From a virus, in IMG/VR virus record IMGVR_UViG_3300042695_002264, positions 106,519 to 170,518 of that record: a stretch of 64,000 nucleotides of DNA. One strand, 5' to 3'. Position numbers and translations under genes: made by a program. Position 1 is the stretch's first letter, and each line of letters begins with the position of its first letter. Positions 8,091 through 16,561 of this stretch are shown piece by piece. Under the pieces are notes generated by a model. It was not told where the DNA came from. It saw only the letters and a list, made by a program, of their open reading frames with translations, and did not search any database.

Positions 8091-8582
8091 ATGAAAAGCA
8101 TATCGTACTATAAACCAAATAGTCAAAACAAAGGTTCTGCTGCTCAATTTCAATTTGGAGCCAAAGAAAATGACTATGGCCTTTACCTTGGCATTGTTAA
8201 GCAATTCGGGTGGAATAGCCAATCGAAGCGCGGATCATTTTCTGAAAACTCAAAAAATCCACTAAAAAATAAAAAAATCAAGTTCAACAATACAGAGGCA
8301 TCTGCAATGTGTAGGGTGATAGAATCATCTTCTGAAAAATGGTCAACGGTGCATAAAAGTGAAACTAAAACCACCTCAATATCATTCTCTCACTATATCA
8401 AGGATGGCATAAAGTTGGGGTATGGCCTTTCTATAAGCGAAAAGGATGGAGAGGCATTCATGATTGGATTCAATAATGATGAAGGTTATTTACTTAAAGA
8501 ATTTTTAAAATCATATATTTTATTTACTTTCGATAAAAATAATGTTAATGATAGTGAAAATAAAAAACAATCAAATTTTTAA
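8091..8582 (+). CDS. Conserved phage protein, possible PC4/whirly-like ssDNA-binding fold
   Basis: 163 residues. The pattern YYKPNSQNKGSAAQFQFGAK, then KQFGWNSQSKRGSFSEN, SFSHYIKDGIKLGYGLSI and FNNDEGYLLKEFLKSYI recalls an uncharacterised family seen in large aquatic phages. The alternating polar strands followed by a C-terminal helix would fit a PC4/whirly-like beta-sheet plus helix fold, which binds ssDNA. That fold is my inference from the pattern. It sits one gene before the glycosyltransferase genes and lies in the same operon. Confidence 0.35.
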   Translation: MKSISYYKPNSQNKGSAAQFQFGAKENDYGLYLGIVKQFGWNSQSKRGSFSENSKNPLKNKKIKFNNTEASAMCRVIESSSEKWSTVHKSETKTTSISFSHYIKDGIKLGYGLSISEKDGEAFMIGFNNDEGYLLKEFLKSYILFTFDKNNVNDSENKKQSNF

Positions 8583-10535
8583 ATGAGAAAAAAGCGAGTA
8601 CTTTTCCTTACAGACTATGCAGGTGTAAATACTGGATTTGGTAAAAATATAAAATTACTTTTAACGTATTTATATAAAACAAAAAAATACGAATTATTTC
8701 ATGCAGCTTGCGGTGTTGGTAGGGATAATCCAGAATTTCAAAAATTTCCTTGGAAAACTATAGGGGTAATACCAAATGATCAGTCTTTTATTAGCAGAAT
8801 GCAACAAGATCAGCATTTTGCCAGAATGGCCAGCTATGGAGAGCCAGAAATAGCTAAAATTGTAGAAGAAACAAAACCAGATGTTATTTTTGCTATACAA
8901 GACAGCTGGGGCGCATTATTCGTAGCAGATAAGCCATTTTTTAAAAAAATTCCGACAGTTTGCTGGATTACATTTGATAGCCTTCCTCTTCTTCCAGACA
9001 CCGTTGAAAAAGCCAGCAAGATAGCCAACTATTGGACATGGTCAGATTTTGCAGAAAATGAATTTCATAAACTTGGATTTGATCACGTAAAAACTCAATA
9101 TCCATTAACTAATACGGATAACTTTTATCCGCTTTCAGAAAATGAAGTGCTTACTATAAAGCAGCAGCATGGTATTGAGAAAGATTGTAAAATATTTGGT
9201 TTTGTATTCAGAAATCAATTGAGAAAACTAGTTGGTACATTAATATCTGGATATTCAGAATTTTTAAAGCAAAATCCAGAGATGTCTAAAAAAACAAAGC
9301 TTTTGCTGCATACGCATTTTGCAGAAGGGTGGGATATTATGAGATTTGCAAAGCAATATGGGGTTCCTGAAGAAAATATTTTATGCACCTATATTTGCAA
9401 AGAAACTTATAAATACTTCATTCTCCCATACGCTGGGCAAGATATAGAAAATCCAACAACCAAAAGAAAAACATTAATAACCACAAATGTCAGTATTGGC
9501 GTAACTGATTCGCAATTAAACGAAATATATAATATAATGGATGCCTACCTGCATCCTGCAACATCTGGCGCATGCGAAATACCAATTGTTGAGGCTGCAT
9601 TAGCTGAAAAAATAGTATCTACATGCGACTATTCATTTGGCTGGAATGTTGTAAATCATAATAAGGGGTGTATTCCTATGGATTATTCACTTTACAATGA
9701 ACCTCCAATGGGATCAAGTACTCAGTTTTTAAAATCTCAACCTTATCCATCATCCATATCAAAAATAATGAAAAAAATTTGCGAAATGAAGAAAGATCGC
9801 AAAAAAGAAATGGAAAGACATTCTAGAGAATGGGCATTAAAAAATTATTCAGTTTCTGTAAATGGTGAAAAAATAGAAAATTTTATAGATTCGCAAAAAT
9901 TTATCGAAGATGAGCAGGCATGGGTAGACAAAGAAGTTAAAAATATCAATCCAAAAGCACAAATTCAAAATATTGATGATGACTTGCAGTGGGTATTGCA
10001 GCTTTATAGTAAAATATTAGACACTAATCCTGACCTCAACGATGATGGTGTTAGACATTGGATGATGCAAATTGAAAGAGGAATGCCAAGACAAAATATT
10101 GAATTATATTTTAGAGATGTTGCTAATAAAGAATTGCAAAAAGAAAATCCACAAACATTGGATGTTTTATTTGACAGTAGCGATAAGTTGAATAAATTAA
10201 AAAGACTATTAATTGTACAGCCACAAAGTGCTGGAGATATTTTTATAGTAACATCATTACTTGAATCAATCAGGTCAAAATTTACTAAAGACAAATGGAA
10301 GATATATTTTGCATGCGAGCCTAAATTTTTTGAAATCTTAGCTGGTAATGAAAACATAGATAAAATTATCCCATACAATCAAATTATGGATAATCAAATA
10401 ATTATGGAAGGTCATGGAGATCACAATGGTTATGTTGATATTTGCTTAAATCCATACTTTTCAACACAGAAGTTATTAAATTATACTCATAACAGTTATA
10501 GCATTTCTCAATTCGATCACGAGTTTAAAAAATAA
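8583..10535 (+). CDS. GT4 glycosyltransferase fused to DUF4214-like and N-terminal GT9 segments
   Basis: 650 residues in three parts. Residues 1 to about 440 form a GT-B transferase: VLFLTDYAGVNTGFGKNI at the N-terminus and HPATSGACEIPIVEAAL near 322-340 as the donor-site E-x7-E motif. Residues about 470-515 (LYSKILDTNPDLNDDGVRHW and RNIELYF-like helix) resemble a DUF4214 repeat, which often links glycan enzymes. Residues about 535-650 (RLLIVQPQSAGDIFIVTSLL, FACEPKFFEILAGN, IDKIIPYN) are the N-terminal half of a GT9 heptosyltransferase fold. The frame then stops at TAA (10533) in the middle of the GT9 domain, and the rest continues in the next gene in the +1 frame. Confidence 0.72.
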   Translation: MRKKRVLFLTDYAGVNTGFGKNIKLLLTYLYKTKKYELFHAACGVGRDNPEFQKFPWKTIGVIPNDQSFISRMQQDQHFARMASYGEPEIAKIVEETKPDVIFAIQDSWGALFVADKPFFKKIPTVCWITFDSLPLLPDTVEKASKIANYWTWSDFAENEFHKLGFDHVKTQYPLTNTDNFYPLSENEVLTIKQQHGIEKDCKIFGFVFRNQLRKLVGTLISGYSEFLKQNPEMSKKTKLLLHTHFAEGWDIMRFAKQYGVPEENILCTYICKETYKYFILPYAGQDIENPTTKRKTLITTNVSIGVTDSQLNEIYNIMDAYLHPATSGACEIPIVEAALAEKIVSTCDYSFGWNVVNHNKGCIPMDYSLYNEPPMGSSTQFLKSQPYPSSISKIMKKICEMKKDRKKEMERHSREWALKNYSVSVNGEKIENFIDSQKFIEDEQAWVDKEVKNINPKAQIQNIDDDLQWVLQLYSKILDTNPDLNDDGVRHWMMQIERGMPRQNIELYFRDVANKELQKENPQTLDVLFDSSDKLNKLKRLLIVQPQSAGDIFIVTSLLESIRSKFTKDKWKIYFACEPKFFEILAGNENIDKIIPYNQIMDNQIIMEGHGDHNGYVDICLNPYFSTQKLLNYTHNSYSISQFDHEFKK

Positions 10536-10536
10536 T

Positions 10537-11760
10537 ATGTCACATCTATTAGAAACTTACAGCTTGCAAACTGGAGCAAAGGCATCAAAGCCTTTTATAA
10601 TTAAAAACTTTTTCCCAGTACCAAAAAAGTACATAACCATTCACAATTCTAGCGGAATGGGCGCAAAAAATTATGATCATTTTCAAGATGTAATTGATGA
10701 GATTTTAGTGAAGTTAAAAGACAATGGTATTGAAATTGTACAAATTGGTGGAGCAGAAGATCTAGCCCTCAATGGATGCGTTCATTTACATGGCAGAACA
10801 AATTATCACCAAACCGCATATATCATTCAAAATTCACTCCTTCATATTGGAAATGACAGTTTTCCCGTCCATATCGCATCTGCGGCGGACAGGCCCATTA
10901 TAGCTCTATATAGTATAACCACGCCAAGTATTGCTGGCCCATGCTTTAATTCAAAAGAAATAAATGACTATAAAGTTTTTTGCTTTTCTCCAGACTATAA
11001 AGGCAAAAAGCCATCCTTTAATCCCAACGAAAGTCCAAAAACAATAAATACAATAAATTTTGAAAATATTATTGAAGCAATTGAAAAGATATTAAATATC
11101 GATACTGGATATAATATAAAAACTATATTCAAAGGGGACAAATATCTTGCAAGAGTTATAGAATTTATTCCAGATACATTGCTTAGACCAGACTTTGCTG
11201 GCGGTAGTTTGATAAACATGAGAGTTGATCTGTGTAACGGCGATATTGATGAAAATTTAATATTTGCAAATTTAAAAAGTAGGAAGTTTAACATATTTTT
11301 AAAAAATTCTAAAAAAATTAAAAATTTGCATATATTGCCTATGTTAAAAGAAAATATTGCTAATATATTCATTGATGTTACTGATGAGGTGGTAGATATT
11401 GAATACATATCATCATTAGTAAATTATGGAATAAAACCAACAATATTATATACTGGAGAAGATGAAGATTATTTTAACGAAATTAAAATAAATTTAATAA
11501 ATTTTAATTTGAATTTTATAAAATACTCTCCACAAAAAATAAAAATAGAGGATATTGTAAAAAATAACAATATTGATAATATTATATTCAAAACAAATCG
11601 CCTCATTTTAAGTTCTGGAAAATTATACCTTTCCATAGCATCTTACTTAAATGGTCAAAGCTCAAACAGTAATTTTGAAAAATTAAACGAAATTAAAAAC
11701 TACAAAGATCTTGACAAAGAATTAGAATTCTGTTATCTTTATATCAAAGAAGATAAATAA
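10537..11760 (+). CDS. C-terminal half of GT9 heptosyltransferase domain plus unknown region
   Basis: 407 residues starting one base after the previous stop. Residues about 30-150 carry the GT9 donor-binding half: YITIHNSSGMGAKNYDHF, IVQIGGAEDLAL, HLHGRTNYHQTAYIIQNS, HIGNDSFPVHIASAADRP and IALYSITTPSIAGPC. Together with the end of the previous gene this makes one complete GT9 fold. The remainder (about 180-407) is a Rossmann-like or wrapping domain rich in Ile, Asn and Lys that I do not recognise. It may be translated separately by reinitiation or as a fusion by +1 frameshifting. GT9 enzymes add heptose to lipopolysaccharide core; the real acceptor here is unknown. Confidence 0.68.
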   Translation: MSHLLETYSLQTGAKASKPFIIKNFFPVPKKYITIHNSSGMGAKNYDHFQDVIDEILVKLKDNGIEIVQIGGAEDLALNGCVHLHGRTNYHQTAYIIQNSLLHIGNDSFPVHIASAADRPIIALYSITTPSIAGPCFNSKEINDYKVFCFSPDYKGKKPSFNPNESPKTINTINFENIIEAIEKILNIDTGYNIKTIFKGDKYLARVIEFIPDTLLRPDFAGGSLINMRVDLCNGDIDENLIFANLKSRKFNIFLKNSKKIKNLHILPMLKENIANIFIDVTDEVVDIEYISSLVNYGIKPTILYTGEDEDYFNEIKINLINFNLNFIKYSPQKIKIEDIVKNNNIDNIIFKTNRLILSSGKLYLSIASYLNGQSSNSNFEKLNEIKNYKDLDKELEFCYLYIKEDK

Positions 11761-11762
11761 TT

Positions 11763-12539
11763 ATGCCTAAAACATCTCAAAAAACAGAAACAGTCGTAGT
11801 CAATTCAGATAGCAATCCTACTGTAGATAGTGATTCGAAAATTTTTTCTAGAAATGAAAGTGGTCTTTTAAATAATACCAAATATAAATACAGCGACGAT
11901 GGAACAATTAACTGGAAATCCATGGTTAAACCAGAATTCTTAGTCCCAAACAAGGATAAATTTACAGCAACAACAGATTTTAATTCTATTGACGTAACCC
12001 AGCTCGACGACAGTCAGCTTTTAATCCTTCTTGGCGGCATTAAAGATGTTGCTTGCATAAGGGGATTCTCTTCCGTTGATTATGATGTTATTACTGCCAG
12101 ACAGGACTATGTTGCAGTTAAATGTAATATATCTTGGATTGCTAATTATGAAACTGGAATGATACCTGTAAAATTTTCAGCCTTAGCTGACGCCCATTTC
12201 GAGAATACGAGTGGTTTTGGTAATAAGTTTTTAATGGCAATTGCAGAAAATAGAGCGTTTATTCGCGCAGTTCGTAATTTTCTTAGAATTAATATTGTTG
12301 GCCAAGACGAAATCGATCCAAAAAAGAAAAATGAAATTATTGAAGAATCCCAACCAACAAATCCAGCTAGTGTTTTAAACAAAGTTATGTCTGAGGTGGG
12401 CTTGAGTTTTGAAACAATAAAGGCAAAGCTTGTAACTGAAAATGATCAAGATGCGGCTGAATGGAATGCAATTTCAGATATTCCCAAAAAACGAATATTT
12501 GAAATTATAGAGAGAATTAAAAGAAAAAATAAAAACTGA
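11763..12539 (+). CDS. Possible ssDNA-annealing recombinase (Erf/Rad52/DdrA-like motif)
   Basis: 258 residues. After a low-complexity N-terminus, residues about 95-185 contain strands (DYDVITARQDYVAVKCNISW) and then ALADAHFENTSGFGNKFL and MAIAENRAFIRAVRNFLRIN. The A-E-x-R-A-x-x-R-A-x-R helix is the recognisable motif of Erf/Sak/DdrA-type annealing proteins. The C-terminus (about 205-258) looks like a small UBA- or HHH-like helical tail with basic end KRKNKN. With the SSB-like gene on the other strand it could serve recombination. The call rests mainly on one motif. Confidence 0.4.
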   Translation: MPKTSQKTETVVVNSDSNPTVDSDSKIFSRNESGLLNNTKYKYSDDGTINWKSMVKPEFLVPNKDKFTATTDFNSIDVTQLDDSQLLILLGGIKDVACIRGFSSVDYDVITARQDYVAVKCNISWIANYETGMIPVKFSALADAHFENTSGFGNKFLMAIAENRAFIRAVRNFLRINIVGQDEIDPKKKNEIIEESQPTNPASVLNKVMSEVGLSFETIKAKLVTENDQDAAEWNAISDIPKKRIFEIIERIKRKNKN

Positions 12540-12543
12540 CAAG

Positions 12544-13107
12544 TTATTCGCCTTCACTTGGCAAATCTGGCGGCTTCGAAAACGGTGAAGGCAAGAACAT
12601 AAAGCCATCACATGATTGAAAAAGTATTAAATCATTTGTTACGTGTCTTTGAATTTTAAATAAAGTATCATTAAATTCAAAAATAGAGCCGTCACCATCA
12701 AAGCTAGCAAGCGGATAGATACTCAGTATAGGGATCCTTAATGCAACTTGCCCAGACAATGTTTTTGATTGTTCGTCACTATATTCTTGCATAGATGGAT
12801 AATTTTCCCACCATTGATTGTTATAATTAAAATTTGCAGCAAATGGATTTCCATTATTAAAAAAAACTTCCAACCAAACCTTCCATAACGAATCGCTTGT
12901 AACTGGGATAGCAACATCCTTATTGGATATATTTAGAGTACTATCTGCTGACAAACCAATAAAAATATTAGAATTTGTATTGATATTGACAGTATTTAAT
13001 GTTGAAGAGCATATTGGCGCAAATGGTCCAATTTCAGCCCTTTCTGGATATTTTGTGCTGATCCCTGGCGAACCAAATGGCTCATTTTTTAATATAAAGT
13101 TGCTCAT
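12544..13107 (-). CDS. Virion structural protein, function unknown
   Basis: 187 residues with no recognised domain. It is rich in Asn, Ser, Pro and Phe, with aromatic clusters (NNQWWENYPSMQEY) typical of virion accessory proteins. It is the last gene of the leftward morphogenesis operon and converges with the annealing-protein gene only 4 nt away, without an obvious terminator. Position after the baseplate-type genes suggests a distal tail component. Confidence 0.5.
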   Translation of the reverse strand: MSNFILKNEPFGSPGISTKYPERAEIGPFAPICSSTLNTVNINTNSNIFIGLSADSTLNISNKDVAIPVTSDSLWKVWLEVFFNNGNPFAANFNYNNQWWENYPSMQEYSDEQSKTLSGQVALRIPILSIYPLASFDGDGSIFEFNDTLFKIQRHVTNDLILFQSCDGFMFLPSPFSKPPDLPSEGE

Positions 13108-13113
13108 AATTAA

Positions 13114-14280
13114 TTATACAACATAGGAGTAATATTCCCTAAAAATATTTATATTAGAACCCAAGATCCCTGTTTTATAAAAATTATTACCAGAAATAGA
13201 ATAGAATGCTGAACCAGTAAAGCCTATATTTTGATTTGGTTGTTCTATCTGCTTGTATACTTCGATTTTTTTATTCTGCTCAAATATATTTGGGCTAACA
13301 TTCATTTTTCCACTATACAATTCGCCTGTTAGCAAAGCATTTTGCCCATCAATTATAAGAGACCAAGATCCGGTAAATGTATCTTGATAGCCATTTTGAT
13401 TAATATTATTACCTTCATATCCACTAATAAAAATATACGCTTCTGATGTTTCTTTATCAGTATTTTTGAAAGTAAGATCAAATATAAAAGATGATCTCAA
13501 TAATGAATTAGCTTCTGATATGGAAGTTGACGGATTAATACTCAATAATAAATCTTGTGTTGGAGATTTTTTATACCTAGATATAAACAAATTTCTTCCT
13601 ATAATTCCAGCATTTGTATGTAAAATTAATGGTATATAAGTATCAACAAATGGAAGTCTATCTTGTATTTGTTCGATATTAAAATTAAAAATTTGATTTT
13701 TATCTATTTTAATTCCAGTTTTCCAATCATTTACTCCAGATATTTGAAAATAAAGTGATTGAATATTATTATTAAAATTACTATTTCTGCCTATTTCTCC
13801 AGAATATAAAATGAATGGGCCATTGTTATTTTTATTTCCAGATATTGTAACTTGCACATTTTCAGTGGAAAAGCCTGAATTTTCATATATAAAATCTATA
13901 ATAGGTAATTCCCCATAAAAAAAGGTTTTAGGAAAAAAATCTTTACTATCCCAACTATATCCTGTTGTCCAATTAAATGAGAACCCACTGGCTTTTCCAA
14001 AATTTCCAGTTTTTGAATAAATGTATTGATCGTTTAAAAATATATTAAAATAATTTTCAGAATAATTTCCTGAAATATTTACAATACTTTGCGGCTGAAA
14101 AGAATAAATAAAATTATTTTCATCAAAAATTTTTCCACTAACAAAATTTATATTTAAATTTTGATTTGTATTGGTGACAATTTCAAAATTGCCACTCCAA
14201 TCATTTTGTTCATTATTCCAAAAAAAATTAAATATACAATTTTTTTGCGGATATATATAGTTTGTAAATCCAGTAATCAT
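13114..14280 (-). CDS. Tail-tip/fibre-like protein, unknown
   Basis: 388 residues with many short beta-strand-like stretches rich in G, N, S, F and I, and repeated V/I-S-G turns (FVSGKIF, NISGNYS, QISGVND, FISGYEG, SISGNNF). This resembles the fibre proteins elsewhere in the window in composition rather than by alignment. The ATG overlaps the upstream stop as ATGA, so translation is coupled. Probably a distal tail or adhesion protein; no catalytic motif seen. Confidence 0.5.
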   Translation of the reverse strand: MITGFTNYIYPQKNCIFNFFWNNEQNDWSGNFEIVTNTNQNLNINFVSGKIFDENNFIYSFQPQSIVNISGNYSENYFNIFLNDQYIYSKTGNFGKASGFSFNWTTGYSWDSKDFFPKTFFYGELPIIDFIYENSGFSTENVQVTISGNKNNNGPFILYSGEIGRNSNFNNNIQSLYFQISGVNDWKTGIKIDKNQIFNFNIEQIQDRLPFVDTYIPLILHTNAGIIGRNLFISRYKKSPTQDLLLSINPSTSISEANSLLRSSFIFDLTFKNTDKETSEAYIFISGYEGNNINQNGYQDTFTGSWSLIIDGQNALLTGELYSGKMNVSPNIFEQNKKIEVYKQIEQPNQNIGFTGSAFYSISGNNFYKTGILGSNINIFREYYSYVV

Positions 14281-16550
14281 GAAAATGTATTAGATGTATT
14301 GTTTCTTTTTGAAGAAGTTATTATCCTAAAAGATTTTGGACGTATAGGTATTTCTTTATATGAGTAAGAAACTCTAAGACCCCTGCTATCTAAAGATGCG
14401 CTTAAAGACTCTAAACCAGGGACAATTGGCAGGAAAAAACCATCACATTCCGCAGACAGAGTAGATAGCCATTTTTGACCATTTCCACCAATAGCCGCAG
14501 GAACTTCAAAAGAAGTAGATGGTTCATTTTCATTTGGCGTCACATCGGTTACGATAACACTGTGCGATAGCCCATAATCGCTATTGACTGGACCAGAAAA
14601 TCCCCAAGAATTTATAGCCTGAGCATATCCAGTTTGATTAGATGAGGAATATTCGCTTTTTATGGTTCTAATCGCTTTAAAGCTAGCAAGTGATGGCATA
14701 ACTACCTTTATTGACTTTCCATTACAATCAATAGAGTAAGATTTTCCTCTGGCATGCTCTAATCCTGGAGATAATTCTGCTGAATTTTCGGAACCATTAT
14801 TAATTACAACATCACGATTTGCATTAATTAAATTTGGAACAATATCTGCGCATTCATCAACTATATCAGGCTTGTCTTGAGGCGGAACAGGATCAAGTAT
14901 TGCATTTGGGTCCTCATAATCATAAACTTCTGTTAAGTCATTTGGATTTTCAGATTCAGATGCTGAAGTAATAGTAATATTATATCTTGGTCGCTTTACA
15001 AATATAATAACCTTTCCATCTTCTTCTATTTGCTTTCTTAATCTTTCCCCAGAAGATACGTAACCCCCAGACTCTTCATTGTTAGTAGTCGGTGCAACTA
15101 AAGTAACTGGAGTGCCTTCTTGGGGGAGGCTTTTTTGGTCATAAATTTGACATATTAAATCATGAGAAACTGTTTTAATACAATCTTCAACTGCCTGAGC
15201 AAAATCTGCCGCCTCAACATCTCCAGAAACATGCTCGCTTACACTGCGCCAATAGCCCTTTCTAACAATATTATTTTGATCTTCAAATGTGCTATTGTAT
15301 GGATTTTTGCCTCTCTGTGAAGGGGGTGGATTAAAAGAAGTTTGTATTTTTTTAAAATTAAACTCGTCTCCACCAGAGCCATTAAAATCGTAAGATTCAT
15401 CATAAGGATAATACAATTCTTGAGTATATTCCTTTGATTGAATATTATTATTCAAAGGATATGCCAAATAAAAATCACCATCTCCATCAATATTTAAATA
15501 TTTAAATATTGCATCTCGAAAATTAGTATTTTTTGAATCAAAATTAAAGTTTGTTGATAAAAAATTTCTCCATTTTGGATCTGTAAGATTTAAAGACATT
15601 TCAATTTTAGATAATACATTATAGCCTAATTTTCTATAGTCTCCATTTGTTAATGCATTATAAACTGATAATGATGGGCAAACTTTTTCTAAAACTTCAT
15701 TATCGGTTGGAAAATTTGGGTGAAGAATTGGAGAAATTGAAACATGCTTATTATCTGTAATATTTAACGCAGCTTCTTGGGTTTGTTTAGTTGGCCATCT
15801 TTCAAAAAACCAAGATGATTGAGAAGATACCCCATCTCTAGTCGCTCCATAATCAAGAGACAAAATCCCACAACCTCCTTGAGGAACATTAATTCTTATA
15901 GAGCCATTTTTTATAGCAACTATTTCATCTTTTCTCCAGTCCCACCACCATCCAATTCCCACATCTGAATAAATACCACCTAAAACACTTCTGTATGTTC
16001 CTTCATAAGAGCACCTTAAATTTTCAGAAATTTTAGGCGCACCAATTATAGCTAATGCTTGATTTGCATTATATGTGACATTGCTAGAGTCACATGGGTT
16101 TGATGACCACTCTTCCTGCCCCAAACCTCCAGCCGAATAGCCAGCCTGTCTTTGCACAACTATATTTAAATTTTTAACTCCAAAACTAAAACTAACTCTT
16201 CCCCTATCATAGCTCGCATTTACTGCTGGAACACTTACGGTTTTTGCTATATTAATTGGCCTTCCGCCAAGCCCTCTTCTAAATAAAACTATGCATTTTT
16301 GATCAAGAGTTATAGAATTATCTATATACTCATAAGTTGTTAAAAATTTTCCTTGTTCTTTATGCGTAGAATAAGAAATTAGCTGCCCAATAAATTCTAT
16401 ACCACCAATGCCGCCGATATTAGATCGATTAAATCCACGATCGCCCAATGTAGTAACTGATAATTTTGCTGGAGAATCGCTAACAGAAGCGCTTAAAGAT
16501 AGCGAAACTATATCTTTATTTGCTCCAATACTTCTTATTTGAATAGCCAT
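14277..16550 (-). CDS. Large baseplate or tail-hub candidate
   Basis: 757 residues, starting at ATG 16550. The N-terminus (MAIQIRSIGANKDIVSLSLSA) is followed by beta-rich sequence and an unusual WWWDWRKDE tract near 205. Acidic linkers (EDPNAILDPVPPQDKPDIVD) lie in the middle, and a C-terminal beta domain contains SLSASLDSRGLRVSYSYKEI. Size and position (fourth gene after the tape measure) suit a hub or tail-tip protein, but I cannot match a family. The TAA of the upstream gene falls in TGTAAT just before this start. Confidence 0.45.
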   Translation of the reverse strand: MAIQIRSIGANKDIVSLSLSASVSDSPAKLSVTTLGDRGFNRSNIGGIGGIEFIGQLISYSTHKEQGKFLTTYEYIDNSITLDQKCIVLFRRGLGGRPINIAKTVSVPAVNASYDRGRVSFSFGVKNLNIVVQRQAGYSAGGLGQEEWSSNPCDSSNVTYNANQALAIIGAPKISENLRCSYEGTYRSVLGGIYSDVGIGWWWDWRKDEIVAIKNGSIRINVPQGGCGILSLDYGATRDGVSSQSSWFFERWPTKQTQEAALNITDNKHVSISPILHPNFPTDNEVLEKVCPSLSVYNALTNGDYRKLGYNVLSKIEMSLNLTDPKWRNFLSTNFNFDSKNTNFRDAIFKYLNIDGDGDFYLAYPLNNNIQSKEYTQELYYPYDESYDFNGSGGDEFNFKKIQTSFNPPPSQRGKNPYNSTFEDQNNIVRKGYWRSVSEHVSGDVEAADFAQAVEDCIKTVSHDLICQIYDQKSLPQEGTPVTLVAPTTNNEESGGYVSSGERLRKQIEEDGKVIIFVKRPRYNITITSASESENPNDLTEVYDYEDPNAILDPVPPQDKPDIVDECADIVPNLINANRDVVINNGSENSAELSPGLEHARGKSYSIDCNGKSIKVVMPSLASFKAIRTIKSEYSSSNQTGYAQAINSWGFSGPVNSDYGLSHSVIVTDVTPNENEPSTSFEVPAAIGGNGQKWLSTLSAECDGFFLPIVPGLESLSASLDSRGLRVSYSYKEIPIRPKSFRIITSSKRNNTSNTFS

Positions 16551-16561
16551 AAATTGAAAAA

